This document shows positions 1-10,861 of a stretch of DNA of 64,000 nt, piece by piece. Position numbers and translations under genes: made by a program. The stretch is from Bathymodiolus brooksi (Eukaryota; Mollusca; Bivalvia; Mytilida; Modiolidae): contig OY804576.1 in the NCBI GenBank assembly GCA_963680875.1, positions 78,931,668-78,995,667 on the forward strand, written 5' to 3'. The notes below the pieces were generated by a model. That model saw only the letters and a program-made list of their open reading frames with translations, did not search any database and was not told the origin of the DNA. Numbering within the stretch: the first letter of the stretch is position 1; every line of letters begins with the position of its first letter.

Positions 1-194
1 TGCAGATAAGCGTGAAACGTGAAATATCCAAATATCTAAGCGTGAAGCGTGATTTTGCCAAATTTTAAGCGTGATTGGTACCCCCCTTTAGGACCCCCAC
101 CCCCCTCATAAGATCACGACCACAATGCCCACCCCCTAGTAGAAACAGAAGACAAAATAGATACCACTAACACAAATATGGAAGTATGTAGATT

Positions 195-1095
195 GGACCA
201 TTGAAATTCTTCAATCTTATCACCTACAATATATATTTCACACCTTCATAGTATAAAAAGAGAAGATCACTCCAGTGAAATCTTGGCCCCACTGTCGAAG
301 GCAGGTAGATCACTGCAGTAAAATCCTACTCCATAGTCTATGATAAGTAGATCAATAAAATATCACCCTCATAGTACCGGGGTATTGCGAGAATTAGATC
401 ACCTCAGTAAAATGACAACCTCATGATCTGAATAAAGAAGTTCACCCCGGTAAAATCCCAGTTTAATAGTCTTGAACTGTTTCAGATCGTACCTATGAAT
501 TCACACTATTGGATACATAGATCACCCCAGTTAATTCCCAGCCCAATATTCTCAGAATGAAAGATCACCCCCAATGAATTCCTGTCTCATAGTCTTAAGA
601 TAAGTATATCACCAAAGTAGACTTCCATCCTCATCGCTGTAATATCTCACTCTCATAATCTGAGAAAAGAATATATGTCCTGTAATTTATTACCCTCATG
701 ACCTTAAGAGTATACATAGAACATCCCAGTTAAATCACATGCTTTCTCCAAGAAGAGAAGATTACCCCAATAAAATATTAGCCCCATAGTCTATATACGT
801 AGATCATCCAGATAAAATCCCATTCTCAGTCTGAGAAAAGAGGATCACCCCAGTAATACCCCACCCTCATAGTCTGACAAAAGAAGATTTTACTCTGTAA
901 ACTTTTTGGCACCATATTCTTAGATGTGTAGATTTACCCATTATAATCCCACTCATGTAGTCTAGATAACTTCAGCAAAGTTACAACCTCAAGCTTGTAG
1001 TCCGCGAAAAAAAGAAGATCACCCAAGTAAAATTCTCTGCCTTATAATTTAAGAAATCTAGATCATACAAGTAAAATCACTCGCATAGTCTGGTT
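195..1095. repeat. Decayed tandem repeat, roughly 50-60 bp period
   Basis: The phrases 'agatcaccccagtaaaat' and 'ccctcatagtctgag' recur in alternation about every 45-65 bases, for example near 330-380, 395-450, 525-600 and 840-890. Copies differ by many substitutions and indels, so this is an old minisatellite that no longer has clean units. No gene is visible in it. Confidence 0.65.
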
Positions 1096-1145
1096 GCAAC
1101 AGTTTAATAGGTTCAAAGGAAAATAGTAAGAAGGAACATCTTACC

Positions 1146-1366
1146 ACTAGTGGAGCAGGAACTGCTTACCCTTCCGGAGCACATAAGTTCACCCCCGGTT
1201 TTTAATGGGGTTCGTGTAACTCGATCTTTAGTTTTATATGTATGTTTTGTAGATCGTTGTTTGTCTTTTTGTACTTTTTCTGTTGGCCATTGTGTTGTCT
1301 GTTCTTCTTTGATATATATGGATTCTGATTGCCCCTTTGGTATCTTCAAACTCTTCTTACCTTTAG
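1146..1366 (+). mobile_element. Dispersed repeat family A, copy 1
   Basis: Starts near 'gtggagcaggaactgct' and runs through 'ggggttcgtgt', 'tgtagatcgttgtttgtc', 'ggccattgtgttgtctgt' and 'ccctttggtatcttcaaac'. The same order of motifs recurs at more than a dozen places in this window in both orientations, which defines family A as a short interspersed element of about 200-220 bp. Its class (SINE remnant, MITE or other) is not clear, because neither a tRNA-like head nor inverted ends can be seen. Confidence 0.75.
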
Positions 1367-1383
1367 GGGTACCTGAAGCTCAA

Positions 1384-3440
1384 ACATCTTGTTTTGTAGT
1401 GTTCATGTTGCTCAATCTTAAGAAATTTTAGTGTTTTGTTGACTATTGTTCGTCTTTTCGTTCTTTTTCTTTTGACCATTGTATTGTCTGTCCTTGGAAC
1501 TTTTGACCATTGTATTGTCTGTCCTTGGAACTTTTGACCATTGTATTGTCTGTCCTTGGAACTTTTGACCATTGTATTGTCTGTCCTTGGAACTTTTGAC
1601 CATTGTATTGTCTGTCCTTGGAACTTTTGACCATTGTATTGTCTGTCCTTGGAACTTTTGACCATTGTATTGTCTGTCCTTGGAACTTTTGACCATTGTA
1701 TTGTCTGTCCTTGGAACTTTTGACCATTGTATTGTCTGTCCTTGGAACTTTTGACCATTGTATTGTCTGTCCTTGGAACTTTTGACCATTGTATTGTCTG
1801 TCCTTGGAACTTTTGACCATTGTATTGTCTGTCCTTGGAACTTTTGACCATTGTATTGTCTGTCCTTGGAACTTTTGACCATTGTATTGTCTGTCCTTGG
1901 AACTTTTGACCATTGTATTGTCTGTCCTTGGAACTTTTGACCATTGTATTGTCTGTCCTTGGAACTTTTGACCATTGTATTGTCTGTCCTTGGAACTTTT
2001 GACCATTGTATTGTCTGTCCTTGGAACTTTTGACCATTGTATTGTCTGTCCTTGGAACTTTTGACCATTGTATTGTCTGTCCTTGGAACTTTTGACCATT
2101 GTATTGTCTGTCCTTGGAACTTTTGACCATTGTATTGTCTGTCCTTGGAACTTTTGACCATTGTATTGTCTGTCCTTGGAACTTTTGGCCATTGTATTGT
2201 CTGTCCTTGGAACTTTTGACCATTGTATTGTCTGTCCTTGGAACTTTTGACCACTGTATTGTCTGTCCTTGGAACTTTTGACCATTGTATTGTCTGTCCT
2301 TGGAACTTTTGACCATTGTATTGTCTGTCCTTGGAACTTTTGACCATTGTATTGTCTGTCCTTGGAACTTTTGACCATTGTATTGTCTGTCCTTGGAACT
2401 TTTGACCATTGTATTGTCTGTCCTTGGAACTTTTGACCATTGTATTGTCTGTCCTTGGAACTTTTGACCATTGTATTGTCTGTCCTTGGAACTTTTGACC
2501 ATTGTATTGTCTGTCCTTGGAACTTTTGACCATTGTATTGTCTGTCCTTGGAACTTTTGACCATTGTATTGTCTGTCCTTGGAACTTTTGACCATTGTAT
2601 TGTCTGTCCTTGGAACTTTTGACCATTGTATTGTCTGTCCTTGGAACTTTTGACCATTGTATTGTCTGTCCTTGGAACTTTTGACCATTGTATTGTCTGT
2701 CCTTGGAACTTTTGACCATTGTATTGTCTGTCCTTGGAACTTTTGACCATTGTATTGTCTGTCCTTGGAACTTTTGACCATTGTATTGTCTGTCCTTGGA
2801 ACTTTTGGCCATTGTATTGTCTGTCCTTGGAACTTTTGACCATTGTATTGTCTGTCCTTGGAACTTTTGACCACTGTATTGTCTGTCCTTGGAACTTTTG
2901 ACCATTGTATTGTCTGTCCTTGGAACTTTTGACCATTGTATTGTCTGTCCTTGGAACTTTTGACCATTGTATTGTCTGTCCTTGGAACTTTTGACCATTG
3001 TATTGTCTGTCCTTGGAACTTTTGACCATTGTATTGTCTGTCCTTGGAACTTTTGACCATTGTATTGTCTGTCCTTGGAACTTTTGACCATTGTATTGTC
3101 TGTCCTTGGAACTTTTGACCATTGTATTGTCTGTCCTTGGAACTTTTGACCATTGTATTGTCTGTCCTTGGAACTTTTGACCATTGTATTGTCTGTCCTT
3201 GGAACTTTTGACCATTGTATTGTCTGTCCTTGGAACTTTTGACCATTGTATTGTCTGTCCTTGGAACTTTTGACCATTGTATTGTCTGTCCTTGGAACTT
3301 TTGACCATTGTATTGTCTGTCCTTGGAACTTTTGACCATTGTATTGTCTGTCCTTGGAACTTTTGACCATTGTATTGTCTGTCCTTGGAACTATAGCTTT
3401 TGATTACACATTGTGTAGCTTCAAATTGTTCTTGTAAAAG
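1384..3440 (+). mobile_element. Family A copy 2, interrupted by the 31-bp array
   Basis: The left part (1390-1472) carries the family A motifs 'gtgttcatgttgctcaatctt' (split here by small changes) and 'ctttttcttttgaccattg'. The right part (3392-3440) carries the family A tail, 'ctatagcttttgattacac' followed by 'gcttcaaattgttcttgt'. An ordinary copy at 8040-8115 has the same tail directly after a single 'ccattgtattgtctgtc' segment. The array therefore sits inside this copy and is made of its middle segment. Confidence 0.75.
1473..3391. repeat. 31-bp minisatellite, about 62 units
   Basis: Nearly identical head-to-tail units of 31 bp, each with 'ttttgaccattgtattgtc' followed by 'tgtccttggaac'. 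Only a few variants occur: 'ttttggcc' near 2186 and 2806, and 'ccactgtattg' near 2252 and 2872. The unit lacks stop codons on the minus strand and 31 is not a multiple of 3, so all three minus frames stay open for about 650-670 codons. Those frames are a by-product of the repeat. Confidence 0.95.
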
Positions 3441-4414
3441 AGACAAAGAAGCCCAATACACTCGTATTCAAATAAAAATTACATGATAAACACAATTATA
3501 ATCATATAATCTTAGTATTTAATTTTTTGTGTCACATCCCATAAAAAGTAGAGGATATTTAAATGAAGTCCTTGATGTAGGGCTTCTGATTACCACTTTG
3601 GTGTGACACGAGTTGTTGTTCATCACACGACACTAATGTGATTTTAACAATTCTAAATTGTCCTTTTCACATATTATTGTTCACATATATATATTATTGA
3701 AGTGGGAGAACCCACTGAAACATCAGCTGATGTAAGTTTTAAATGCATAGAATTGTTGACGAAAATATGTACATATAAATAGTAACATTATATCAGAAAT
3801 ATTTCTTTTTGCTTTATGACATTTTAATATAATGAAGCACAACCTGCTGTAAGTAAGATTAGAATTTAGTTTGTTGATGCTTAACACCACTTTCCACAAT
3901 ATTTTATAGTTTTATAGTGGAGAAAACAGAAGGCATGTTTTTCGTAATGTTGGTGTTTATCTTCACGTTCAACAATTTGTCGGCTATATCGTCACTGTCA
4001 ACAATTTGTCGGCTATATCGATATCGTAACCATAGGATTTATTCAGGGGGACAGAGGACAGTTATAAAAGACTGACTGATGACATGACAACACGGTAGGT
4101 TTATGAACATTTTTTTAAACAGTGGTGAACAATTCCACAAATTGGAAACATTAACTCTTGGAGATGATCATCGGGGCTCAAAAACGTTTAAACACGCATC
4201 AGTGGTGTTGGGTGTTTTGGTCAGAAGACGACCGCTGCTATTTATGACCCAATCGACCACCAAGTTCCGCAAAACAGATTGATTGATTTTTGGTGCCGCA
4301 AAATAGAAGATACAACACTTTTTAAAATAGGATGTATAACATGTACATGTATATTGACACATTATTATTGCGGCTTCATTCAAATGTTAAAGTATGTACC
4401 CAGGTAGAGTCGAA
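3441..4414. other. No gene seen; minor repeats only
   Basis: AT-rich unique sequence. A short SINE-end remnant lies at 3878-3915 ('cttaacaccactttccacaa'), and a 22-base segment ending 'gtcggctatatcg' is present twice, at 3970 and 3999. I see no coding exon. Confidence 0.5.
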
Positions 4415-4605
4415 TCGTCTTCAGGAGCACTTGAATTTCACCCTCGTTTTTTTTTTGTGTGTGGTTCGTGTTGACCAATCTTCAGTTTTTGGGGATCATT
4501 GTTTGTCTTTTTTTGTCCTTTATTTTGGCCACTGTATTGTCTGTCGTTCGAATTATGACTTATGATAACATCTTTGATATCTTCAAACTTGTCTTACTTT
4601 TCTTA
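4415..4605 (+). mobile_element. Dispersed repeat family A, copy 3
   Basis: Family A motifs appear in order: 'caggagcacttgaatttcac', 'gtggttcgtgttg', 'gatcattgtttgtc', 'ggccactgtattgtctgtc' and 'tgatatcttcaaact'. The copy is diverged and non-coding. Confidence 0.7.
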
Positions 4606-4748
4606 GTATCTTAGTAATGGAGATACCTATCAAGCAACAATATACTACGAACGGACAAAATGTTTATTTAGAGGTTTCCAAGGAAACGATTAATCCGAGT
4701 TTGGGGATGACGAGGTTTGACTATGATCGTCTTCCCATGACCTTGTGT

Positions 4749-5089
4749 GTTCCTTCGAACATATGTATTACGACAGTGAACCAGTTTATGCTTGATGGTT
4801 TGGTTTATGGTGTTTAACGCCACTTTCAACAATATTTCAGTTATATCGTAGCGGTCAGTTTTATTGAGAGGAAACCGGAGTACCTTGAGAAAAACAACGA
4901 CATGTCGCAAGTCACAGAAAATCTTTATCACATAATGTTGTATCGAGTACACCTCGCCATGAGCGTGATTCGAACTCACAACTTTAGTGGTGATAGACAC
5001 TGATCGATTGCATAAATCCAACTACCATACGATCACGACTACGACGGCCCCTCGTTCCTTCGAACATATGTATTACGACAGTGAACCAG
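4749..5089 (-). mobile_element. tRNA-derived SINE (V-SINE-like) with 36-bp flanking direct repeats
   Basis: On the minus strand a tRNA-like head (about 5050-4960) holds a Pol III B box: plus strand 'gattcgaactc' at 4967-4977, the complement of GAGTTCGAATC. A body follows, ending near 4805 in the complement of 'gtgtttaacgccactttc', a tail that recurs elsewhere in the window. The block is flanked by an identical 36-bp sequence at 4749-4784 and 5054-5089, which I read as the target-site duplication. Shared motifs suggest the molluscan V-SINE group, but I did not assign a named family. Confidence 0.75.
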
Positions 5090-5548
5090 CTTAGGTGTGA
5101 CTGTAGGTCTTAGCGTGTAAAATATTAGTTATAGCTCAATACCTACATGCTATGTTTTAGCCATCTGTTATGTACTACTGTATCAATCAATGAGAGATCG
5201 TTATGACGTTTTATATTAAACGAGTCATATTAGTGCAACAGAAGGTCGAAATGATCCTTTAGAAAAGCTGTTAAAACGGTCATTGATTTTACATACTATA
5301 ATCGGAAAACAAACACTTCATTCATAAACAAAAATAAGAATACGTTAACATAGGACAGATTCGATGTGTCATGGAATCTGACGTCAACAAACCTACGTAA
5401 GACTAAACATGGATATGCTAAGGCATGTTGCTGACTACGTACGCAGGCTTCGTATGGGGACCCAGTAGGTTAATTTAATTTAAACAATATTTATTTAGAA
5501 AGTAATCAGAATATACAGGTTAATTTCGTTTGGAGCAACAGATTCAAG
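5090..5548. other. Upstream region of the F-box gene
   Basis: AT-rich sequence with no clear TATA box or earlier exon. The sequence just before the start codon is 'gattcaag', which puts A at -3. An untranslated first exon cannot be excluded. Confidence 0.4.
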
Positions 5549-6364
5549 ATGATGTTCAAAACTTTATTTAGTGAACATCAATTGTTCTACGCAAATATTG
5601 ATTTCATTAGTGCGAAGAACATTAATGATTTGCCAGATGAGCTTTTATCGCGAATTTTTCGATATCTCCATCCAATTAGAGATGAATTACCACTTTTGGC
5701 ATCAGTGTGCACAAAATGGCGGGATGTACTTCATTCAAACGGCGTTCTATGGAGGAATATTTATGTTAACCCGACATACTTCGCTAATTGGCATTTTAGT
5801 CTACTGTGCTCCATATTTCGAAATTATGGCTCCCATATCCAACGACTAAGTTGGCGAGAAAGTTATCCAGTCTTTCGAAGCGTCTTTTCGTTGATACCGG
5901 CGCTAAACAATTTACGATCTCTACGACTACCGATTCTTTGGACACCTGAAATATTACAGAGGTTGTCTGTATTGTCAAACCTTGAACAAGTTCAGATAAA
6001 TGGTGGCTACGAATTAACGGATAGAGAACTTGACCAGATTATTGTTTATTTTCCAAATTTGAAAGAAATTTCGCTCAATGCCTGTTGGAGAATAACTTCA
6101 AATGGAGTTAAGAAGCTAATGTCAAAACTTGCTATTTTGGATACCTTAAAATTGAAACTTAATTCAGGTTTGACACTAACGGACAGAAGAAGTGATGACG
6201 CCATTGCCCGGGGGTTTGGAATTGCTAGAGATATTGTTGATTTTTACAACGTGCATTTGGTGAAAGTTCTTTGTATTCATTTTATTCCAATTGAGGTCGA
6301 TGAGCTGTGGGAAATTGTCAAGAAGCTACCTTGCTTGAAAAAGCTTAGCATCAGCAATTGTGAG
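5549..6364 (+). CDS. F-box/LRR protein, exon 1 (N-terminal half)
   Basis: Encodes the first 272 residues of a predicted 632-residue F-box/leucine-rich-repeat protein. Residues about 26-72 form a typical F-box: 'INDLPDELLSRIFRYL', then 'LLASVCTKWRDVL' and 'LWRNIYV'. In known families this motif binds Skp1 within an SCF ubiquitin ligase. Irregular leucine-rich repeats follow ('LNNLRSLRLP', 'LSNLEQVQINGG', 'FPNLKEISLNACWRIT', 'LPCLKKLSISNCE') and would form the substrate-recognition surface. The first of two adjacent ATGs was taken as start; A at -3 fits good initiation context. The open frame runs only ten codons past 6364. A GT donor (GAG|GTATGC) at 6365 joins in phase 0 to exon 2, continuing the LRR pattern. 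The substrate is unknown and I do not recognise a specific orthologue. An upstream exon remains possible. Confidence 0.85.
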
Positions 6365-6571
6365 GTATGCATTTTTATTATTTGTGATTATTGACTATTC
6401 AAATATTTAAGAAAAAAATATAATCTAACTTGAAGGAACATCTTTTTTGAAAAAGTAAGATTATACAAGACACAATATGATGGTCTAACTAGTAGATCCA
6501 ACAATCAATTAATTCAGCACATTTATATTTCATTCCATATCATAATACTGTTGATCCTGCTACTGTACTGT

Positions 6572-6790
6572 TCATGTTTATGGAGCAGGAACTGCTCACC
6601 CTACCGGAGCACCTGAGTTCACACCTGGTTTTTAGTGGGGTTCGTGTTACTCGATCTTTAGTTTTATGTGTATGTTTTGTAGATCGTTGTTTTTCCTTTT
6701 GTCCTTTTTCTTTTGGCCATTGTGTTGTCTGTCATTCTTCCACTTACGGATTCTGATTACCCTCTGATATCTTCAAACTCTTCTTGTCAT
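6572..6790 (+). mobile_element. Dispersed repeat family A, copy 4 (intronic)
   Basis: A well preserved copy: 'tggagcaggaactgctcacc', 'gtggggttcgtgttactcg', 'ggccattgtgttgtctgtc' and 'gatatcttcaaactcttctt'. It is closely related to copy 1. Confidence 0.8.
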
Positions 6791-7839
6791 TCTTATTTGT
6801 GATAGTATTCTTCTTTTTGAGAGGAAGCGAATCTGCAGGCTTTTTTTTAATCGTTTGTTTATATTTATTTGCATTGTCGTTGCATTGGAGATCCAATTAT
6901 CAAGAGGGAGAGGGTTGGGTTCTTATTAACGGGTTTAACTCCGCCACCTTTTTGTGCATGTCCCAATCCAGGCCATGGATTTCCAACGTCATACATGTAC
7001 GTCGTGGTCTTTTTGTGTTCAATGATTTGAGGTGAGAGACGATTGTTCATTTTGTTGATCTTCGTGGAAGGAATTGTTGACCATCACTGTTCGAACTTTC
7101 CTGTCATAACAAAAGGATTTAAAATGGTATAATATGTGATTACATGTACAAGTATTTTATTAATGAGGAGGAGGGATATATTATCTTTGGATTTGTAAAC
7201 ATATGTTACAGTGTGTACGTATTTTACTATACTTACGTAAATAGCAGACGACAGCTGGTGGATTAATATTACTATTTTCTCACGCATTCAGTGTTGTACA
7301 AAAAGGTTATTTTTTATACTAGTAATTGCTCATTATATCTAAAATTTAATCATTTTTTAATTATTAGAGGTGGGATAAATGGCAAAGAGTTCCAGTATGC
7401 GATGCGTTGGAAAACCATATTTAAAATACCACAGTATTGAAGATCAGAAAATGTTCAGCATTTTCAAACCTGCAACTAAATGAAGTTGTAGTTATCTATG
7501 GCAAATAGATATTAGCATATATTGACAATAACATGAATTATTTCGCATGCTTAACCGAGGTCCTGTCTTCTGGGGATGGTGACATCACCGTCGGGTACTA
7601 ATTAGCAGTTGTATCGACCAAGTGGTGGTACATTTGTAAAAAAACAAAAGCAAAAAAAACATCAAAAGACATTTTTGTGATAGTCACAAAAAAAACGTTA
7701 AATACCCATGAAAGAACAGTCGATAAATGCAACAACATACAGCTCCCCATGCAGCTTGCATTGTATTGCGATGGTTTGTGAACATTATATTATTATGCAG
7801 ATCAATGACAAATAATCTAAAGTGCAGTGCTGGGTTGGG

Positions 7840-8120
7840 TTGGTTTTTTGCTGTTTATGGACCGTTTCATTTTCTGTATAGTGTATTGTAGGTCATTGGT
7901 TGTCCCTTTGTCCCTTTTTTTTTCATTGGCAATAAATGTTTCCATATGTAATTACTTTTGGTCCACCTTGTCTGTGACCATTTAAAAAATAGATAATTGT
8001 GTAGTGATTTGTAGATCATTGTTTGTCCCTTTGACCTTCCTCTCTTGGCCATTGTATTGTCTGTCTTTAGAACTTCAATGTATAGCTTATGATTACACCT
8101 GTAGTATCTTTAGCATTTTT
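7840..8120 (+). mobile_element. Family A, two overlapping degenerate partial copies
   Basis: 'tgtaggtcattggttgtcc' at about 7888 and 'tgtagatcattgtttgtcc' at about 8011 are the same internal motif. The second continues into 'ttggccattgtattgtctgtc' (split by small changes), then 'tatagcttatgattacacc'. That tail is the closest match in the window to the sequence just right of the 31-bp array. Confidence 0.6.
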
Positions 8121-8344
8121 TTGCAGCTATATTATGATAACCACACTTATTTTGGGGGAAATACCCCTACTAATATAACGAACTAGCGAATGAGACTCTC
8201 GGTAAAAAATATATTGATATCCATTAAGCAATAGGTTGGCAACCACATATCTAATTAATGTGTTCCTTAATTAACTTTGTTGCTGGTCCGAGTGAGGATG
8301 TGTCTTTAAATACAAATTCAATCGTTTAAATAATGTATTTATTA

Positions 8345-8546
8345 ATAAAACTAAGGTTCTCCTCCCTCAGGCATATGTGACTTAACCGATTTTTGCTATC
8401 CTGTTTAGGCCCTTTGATATTATTGCTCCCAAACTTTAAATTATCTGGCTTTTCAATCTTTCTATTTTGAGCGTAACCGATGAAGGTTATTCCAGAAACG
8501 CGCCCTGCGCACTAAATTTGATATCTACGTTTTATTCCAATCAATC
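8345..8546 (-). mobile_element. Dispersed repeat family B, copy 1 (intronic)
   Basis: Plus-strand order is 'ctaaggttctcctccctcag', 'ctgtttaggccctttg', 'attatctggcttttcaatct', 'ttattccagaaacgcgccc' and 'aaatttgatatctacgtttt', the exact reverse of the plus-strand copy at 13838. It ends about 26 bases upstream of the exon 2 splice acceptor. Confidence 0.85.
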
Positions 8547-8572
8547 ATTGTACTATTACATTTCTATTTCAG

Positions 8573-9655
8573 TATCTTCATGGTGTTCGGTTGCTATCGG
8601 ATTCCCTAGTCAAGGTGTTCCTCTACAACATGTGGAATGTGTTGTTTGTCAGCGTGGACATCCCCTCGCTCCGCTTCCTCACCATTGATACCGGCATGCA
8701 TTCGATGGAACATCTTGAGGTTACCTCAAATCATCTAAGGAAAGTAGTTGTCAATGGAAATAACGTCCTTAGAACACTAAAGATCAAAAGCCAAAAACTT
8801 GCATTGTTGGAATTAAGCCAATGCGAAGAAATTGACATGCGATCATTCAAACAGACCCTTAGAACAAATGATAAATTGATATCTCTACGGTTAGGTTGTA
8901 TATCTCATGATAGCCTTACTCTTGATGAATACATCATACCAAATTTACAAGAATTGTGCCTGCTTGGAGATTTTGCATGTGAAACTTTGCATGTCCGAAG
9001 TCCAACCCTGAGGTTTATCCACGTGGAGTCCGACACTGACATCATAACACTAAATCACATGTACATTACGGCAAATCATATATGCAGGGTAGCCTTAGTA
9101 GGAATGCCTGCATTAAAAACATTGACAATTCAGTGTGTAAGTGTTGATTCAATAGAAATGAATCTATGTAGCGACGACCAGCTGAATCTTGAATCGTGCG
9201 TGATTCATGCAATGAATGCAATTGGGTTTTTGAGATTTTTCGATTGTAATGTAAACCTCCTTTGCATTTCTACACCTCTTGCTAAGACCATTGTATTGTA
9301 TAGGTGTCAGATGACTGATTATACCCTTAAAATGGTTCTTGCTGGGTGTGCGAACATCGTACATTTAAATCTTGAGAAATGTAGGAGAGTTAGCAATGTT
9401 ACCATTCAAGCACCACCAATGAAATTCTTGAACATGTATGGCTGCAACGATATTCACCGTTTGAATCTCAATAATTGTCATCAGTTAATCGCAGTTAATC
9501 TTGGTCAATGCCCAAATGTAAGGTTATTCATTGGGGACATAGAACAAGATCTTACAACTTTATGTACGCAACTTCAACTTGTACATCCGAAGGAATTTGT
9601 TCGATGGAGTCACGATTTTCCACCAAAGCCCTATATCTGTTCAATCGATGATTGA
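8573..9655 (+). CDS. F-box/LRR protein, exon 2 (C-terminal half)
   Basis: Encodes residues 273-632 and the stop codon TGA at 9653-9655. Read in phase 0 from the acceptor it starts 'YLHGVRLLSDSLVKVFL', a natural continuation of the last LRR of exon 1. The region is a string of irregular leucine- and cysteine-rich repeats: 'IPSLRFLTID', 'LALLELSQCEEID', 'LISLRLGC', 'LQELCLLGD', 'TIVLYRCQMTDYTLKMVL', 'NIVHLNLEKCRRVSNV', 'MKFLNMYGCND', 'LIAVNLGQC'. These resemble the cysteine-containing LRRs of FBXL proteins. The last 25 or so residues leave the repeat pattern and are polar and aromatic ('FVRWSHDFPPKPYICSIDD'). The frame is intact, with no stop or frameshift, so the gene looks functional. An in-exon start near 8591 is unnecessary, because splicing accounts for the open sequence upstream. 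Confidence 0.85.
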   Translation, partial: YLHGVRLLSDSLVKVFLYNMWNVLFVSVDIPSLRFLTIDTGMHSMEHLEVTSNHLRKVVVNGNNVLRTLKIKSQKLALLELSQCEEIDMRSFKQTLRTNDKLISLRLGCISHDSLTLDEYIIPNLQELCLLGDFACETLHVRSPTLRFIHVESDTDIITLNHMYITANHICRVALVGMPALKTLTIQCVSVDSIEMNLCSDDQLNLESCVIHAMNAIGFLRFFDCNVNLLCISTPLAKTIVLYRCQMTDYTLKMVLAGCANIVHLNLEKCRRVSNVTIQAPPMKFLNMYGCNDIHRLNLNNCHQLIAVNLGQCPNVRLFIGDIEQDLTTLCTQLQLVHPKEFVRWSHDFPPKPYICSIDD

Positions 9656-10465
9656 ATTTTTCATTTCCAGATGGAAATCGTATCACATTATAGCATGCTT
9701 CTAAATATAAGGGTACTTCTAGAATACAGGGTTCACAATATCATACATGACAATAATCATACGAATTACAAGAAGGTCTTTCCCCCTGGAAATGGAGAAA
9801 TACCTTGATAAGTACGTTTTGTTATACTTATCCGTCCAATCTAATGTATTTCGCAGGACAATTTCTGATCCAATGTAAAGTTATATTTAGAATGGCAATA
9901 TTTACATATTTATTTGTTGGTTTTTTTACATATTTATTTACTTTTTACTTATTTTATTTTCTATATTTCGCACTTGATTTTTATTTAATATCATTTTTTT
10001 TTATCTCAGCGATCCATAAAAATAGCATTTGTAAATGTAAATGTATCATCGACCCTCTAGAAGATGTCCACATATCATTTCATAGGGAAAACGACAAGTT
10101 TATACTATTTTGATCAATTTCCTTAAACGTTTGAATATTCTTGGTCTATTGCGAATTCATCTAAATTCGTTGATACCAATGTTCGTGGTTGGAGGAATAA
10201 TTCTATTTTCGTGGATACGTAAATTCGTGAATTTTCTGTGTTAGTCAGTACACACACACACTCGTTGAATTTTTAATTTCGTACTATCTACAAAATCTGC
10301 GAAAACTGATATACCACGAATAATAATGAATTCACAGTATATATTGGTATGGAGATGTCATTATTTGCATGTGATATGTAAATTATTTACTATTTTTATA
10401 CAATATTCTTTATATGGTGCTATGGCTATTGACATTAAATTGCTTTGAACTTTGAACTTGATATT
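9656..10465 (+). other. Probable 3' UTR with poly(A) signal
   Basis: AT-rich, no exon. A variant poly(A) signal ATTAAA lies at 10434-10439, followed by 'tgctttgaactttgaacttg'. An open frame at 9805-10113 is low-complexity, rich in F, Y and L, and most likely chance. The true 3' end is inferred. Confidence 0.45.
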
Positions 10466-10552
10466 TATCATGATTATGTTAACGTTGGTGAACGACACGA
10501 TTTCCATGTCAGATGTTGTTCGTGTCGTTCAACAGCAACACGACGGGTATCA

Positions 10553-10716
10553 CTAGTGGAACAGGAATTGCTACCCTTCCGGAGCACCTGGGTTCACATC
10601 GATCTTTAGTTTTCTGTGTGGTGTTTTGTCCTTGTTCTTTTCGACATTGCATTGTCTATCCTTCTTCAATTAACGGCTAATGATTACCCCCCCTTAGTAT
10701 CTTCAAACTTTCTTAA
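10553..10716 (+). mobile_element. Dispersed repeat family A, copy 5 (shortened)
   Basis: 'gtggaacaggaattgctacc' and 'ccggagcacctgggttcac' are followed by an abbreviated middle, then 'cattgcattgtctatcc' and 'agtatcttcaaact'. Confidence 0.75.
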
Positions 10717-10717
10717 A

Positions 10718-10800
10718 AATGTTTAACGCTACTTTAACAATATTTCTGTTATGCTTGGGGGTCAGTTTTATACGAAAGAATTTACCTTTGGTAACAAGGG
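10718..10800 (-). mobile_element. SINE 3'-end fragment
   Basis: 'atgtttaacgctactttaac' followed by 'ggtcagttttata' matches the tail of the SINE at 4800-4860. The tRNA-like head is absent. Confidence 0.6.
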
Positions 10801-10861
10801 TGTAACGATAGGAGTGGGTTGTTAACTTCATCTATAAGGTGCATTATGCCTTCTAACCTTA

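Larger units (their letters stand above)
6365..8572 (+). other. Phase-0 intron of the F-box/LRR gene
   Basis: The donor is GTATGC at 6365. The acceptor is a pyrimidine-rich 'tttctatttcag' ending at 8572. The 2.2-kb intron holds two or three family A copies (6572-6790, 7840-8120) and a minus-strand family B copy ending about 26 bases before the acceptor. I see no internal exon. Confidence 0.8.

Noticed and set aside
1363..3461. Three overlapping minus-strand open frames of 650-672 codons
   Set aside because: They are the same 31-bp repeat read in three frames. A stop-free unit whose length is not a multiple of 3 opens all frames, and there is no non-repetitive domain or good start context.
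9805..10113. Open frame downstream of the F-box gene
   Set aside because: Low-complexity F/Y/L-rich translation of AT-rich DNA in the likely 3' UTR.
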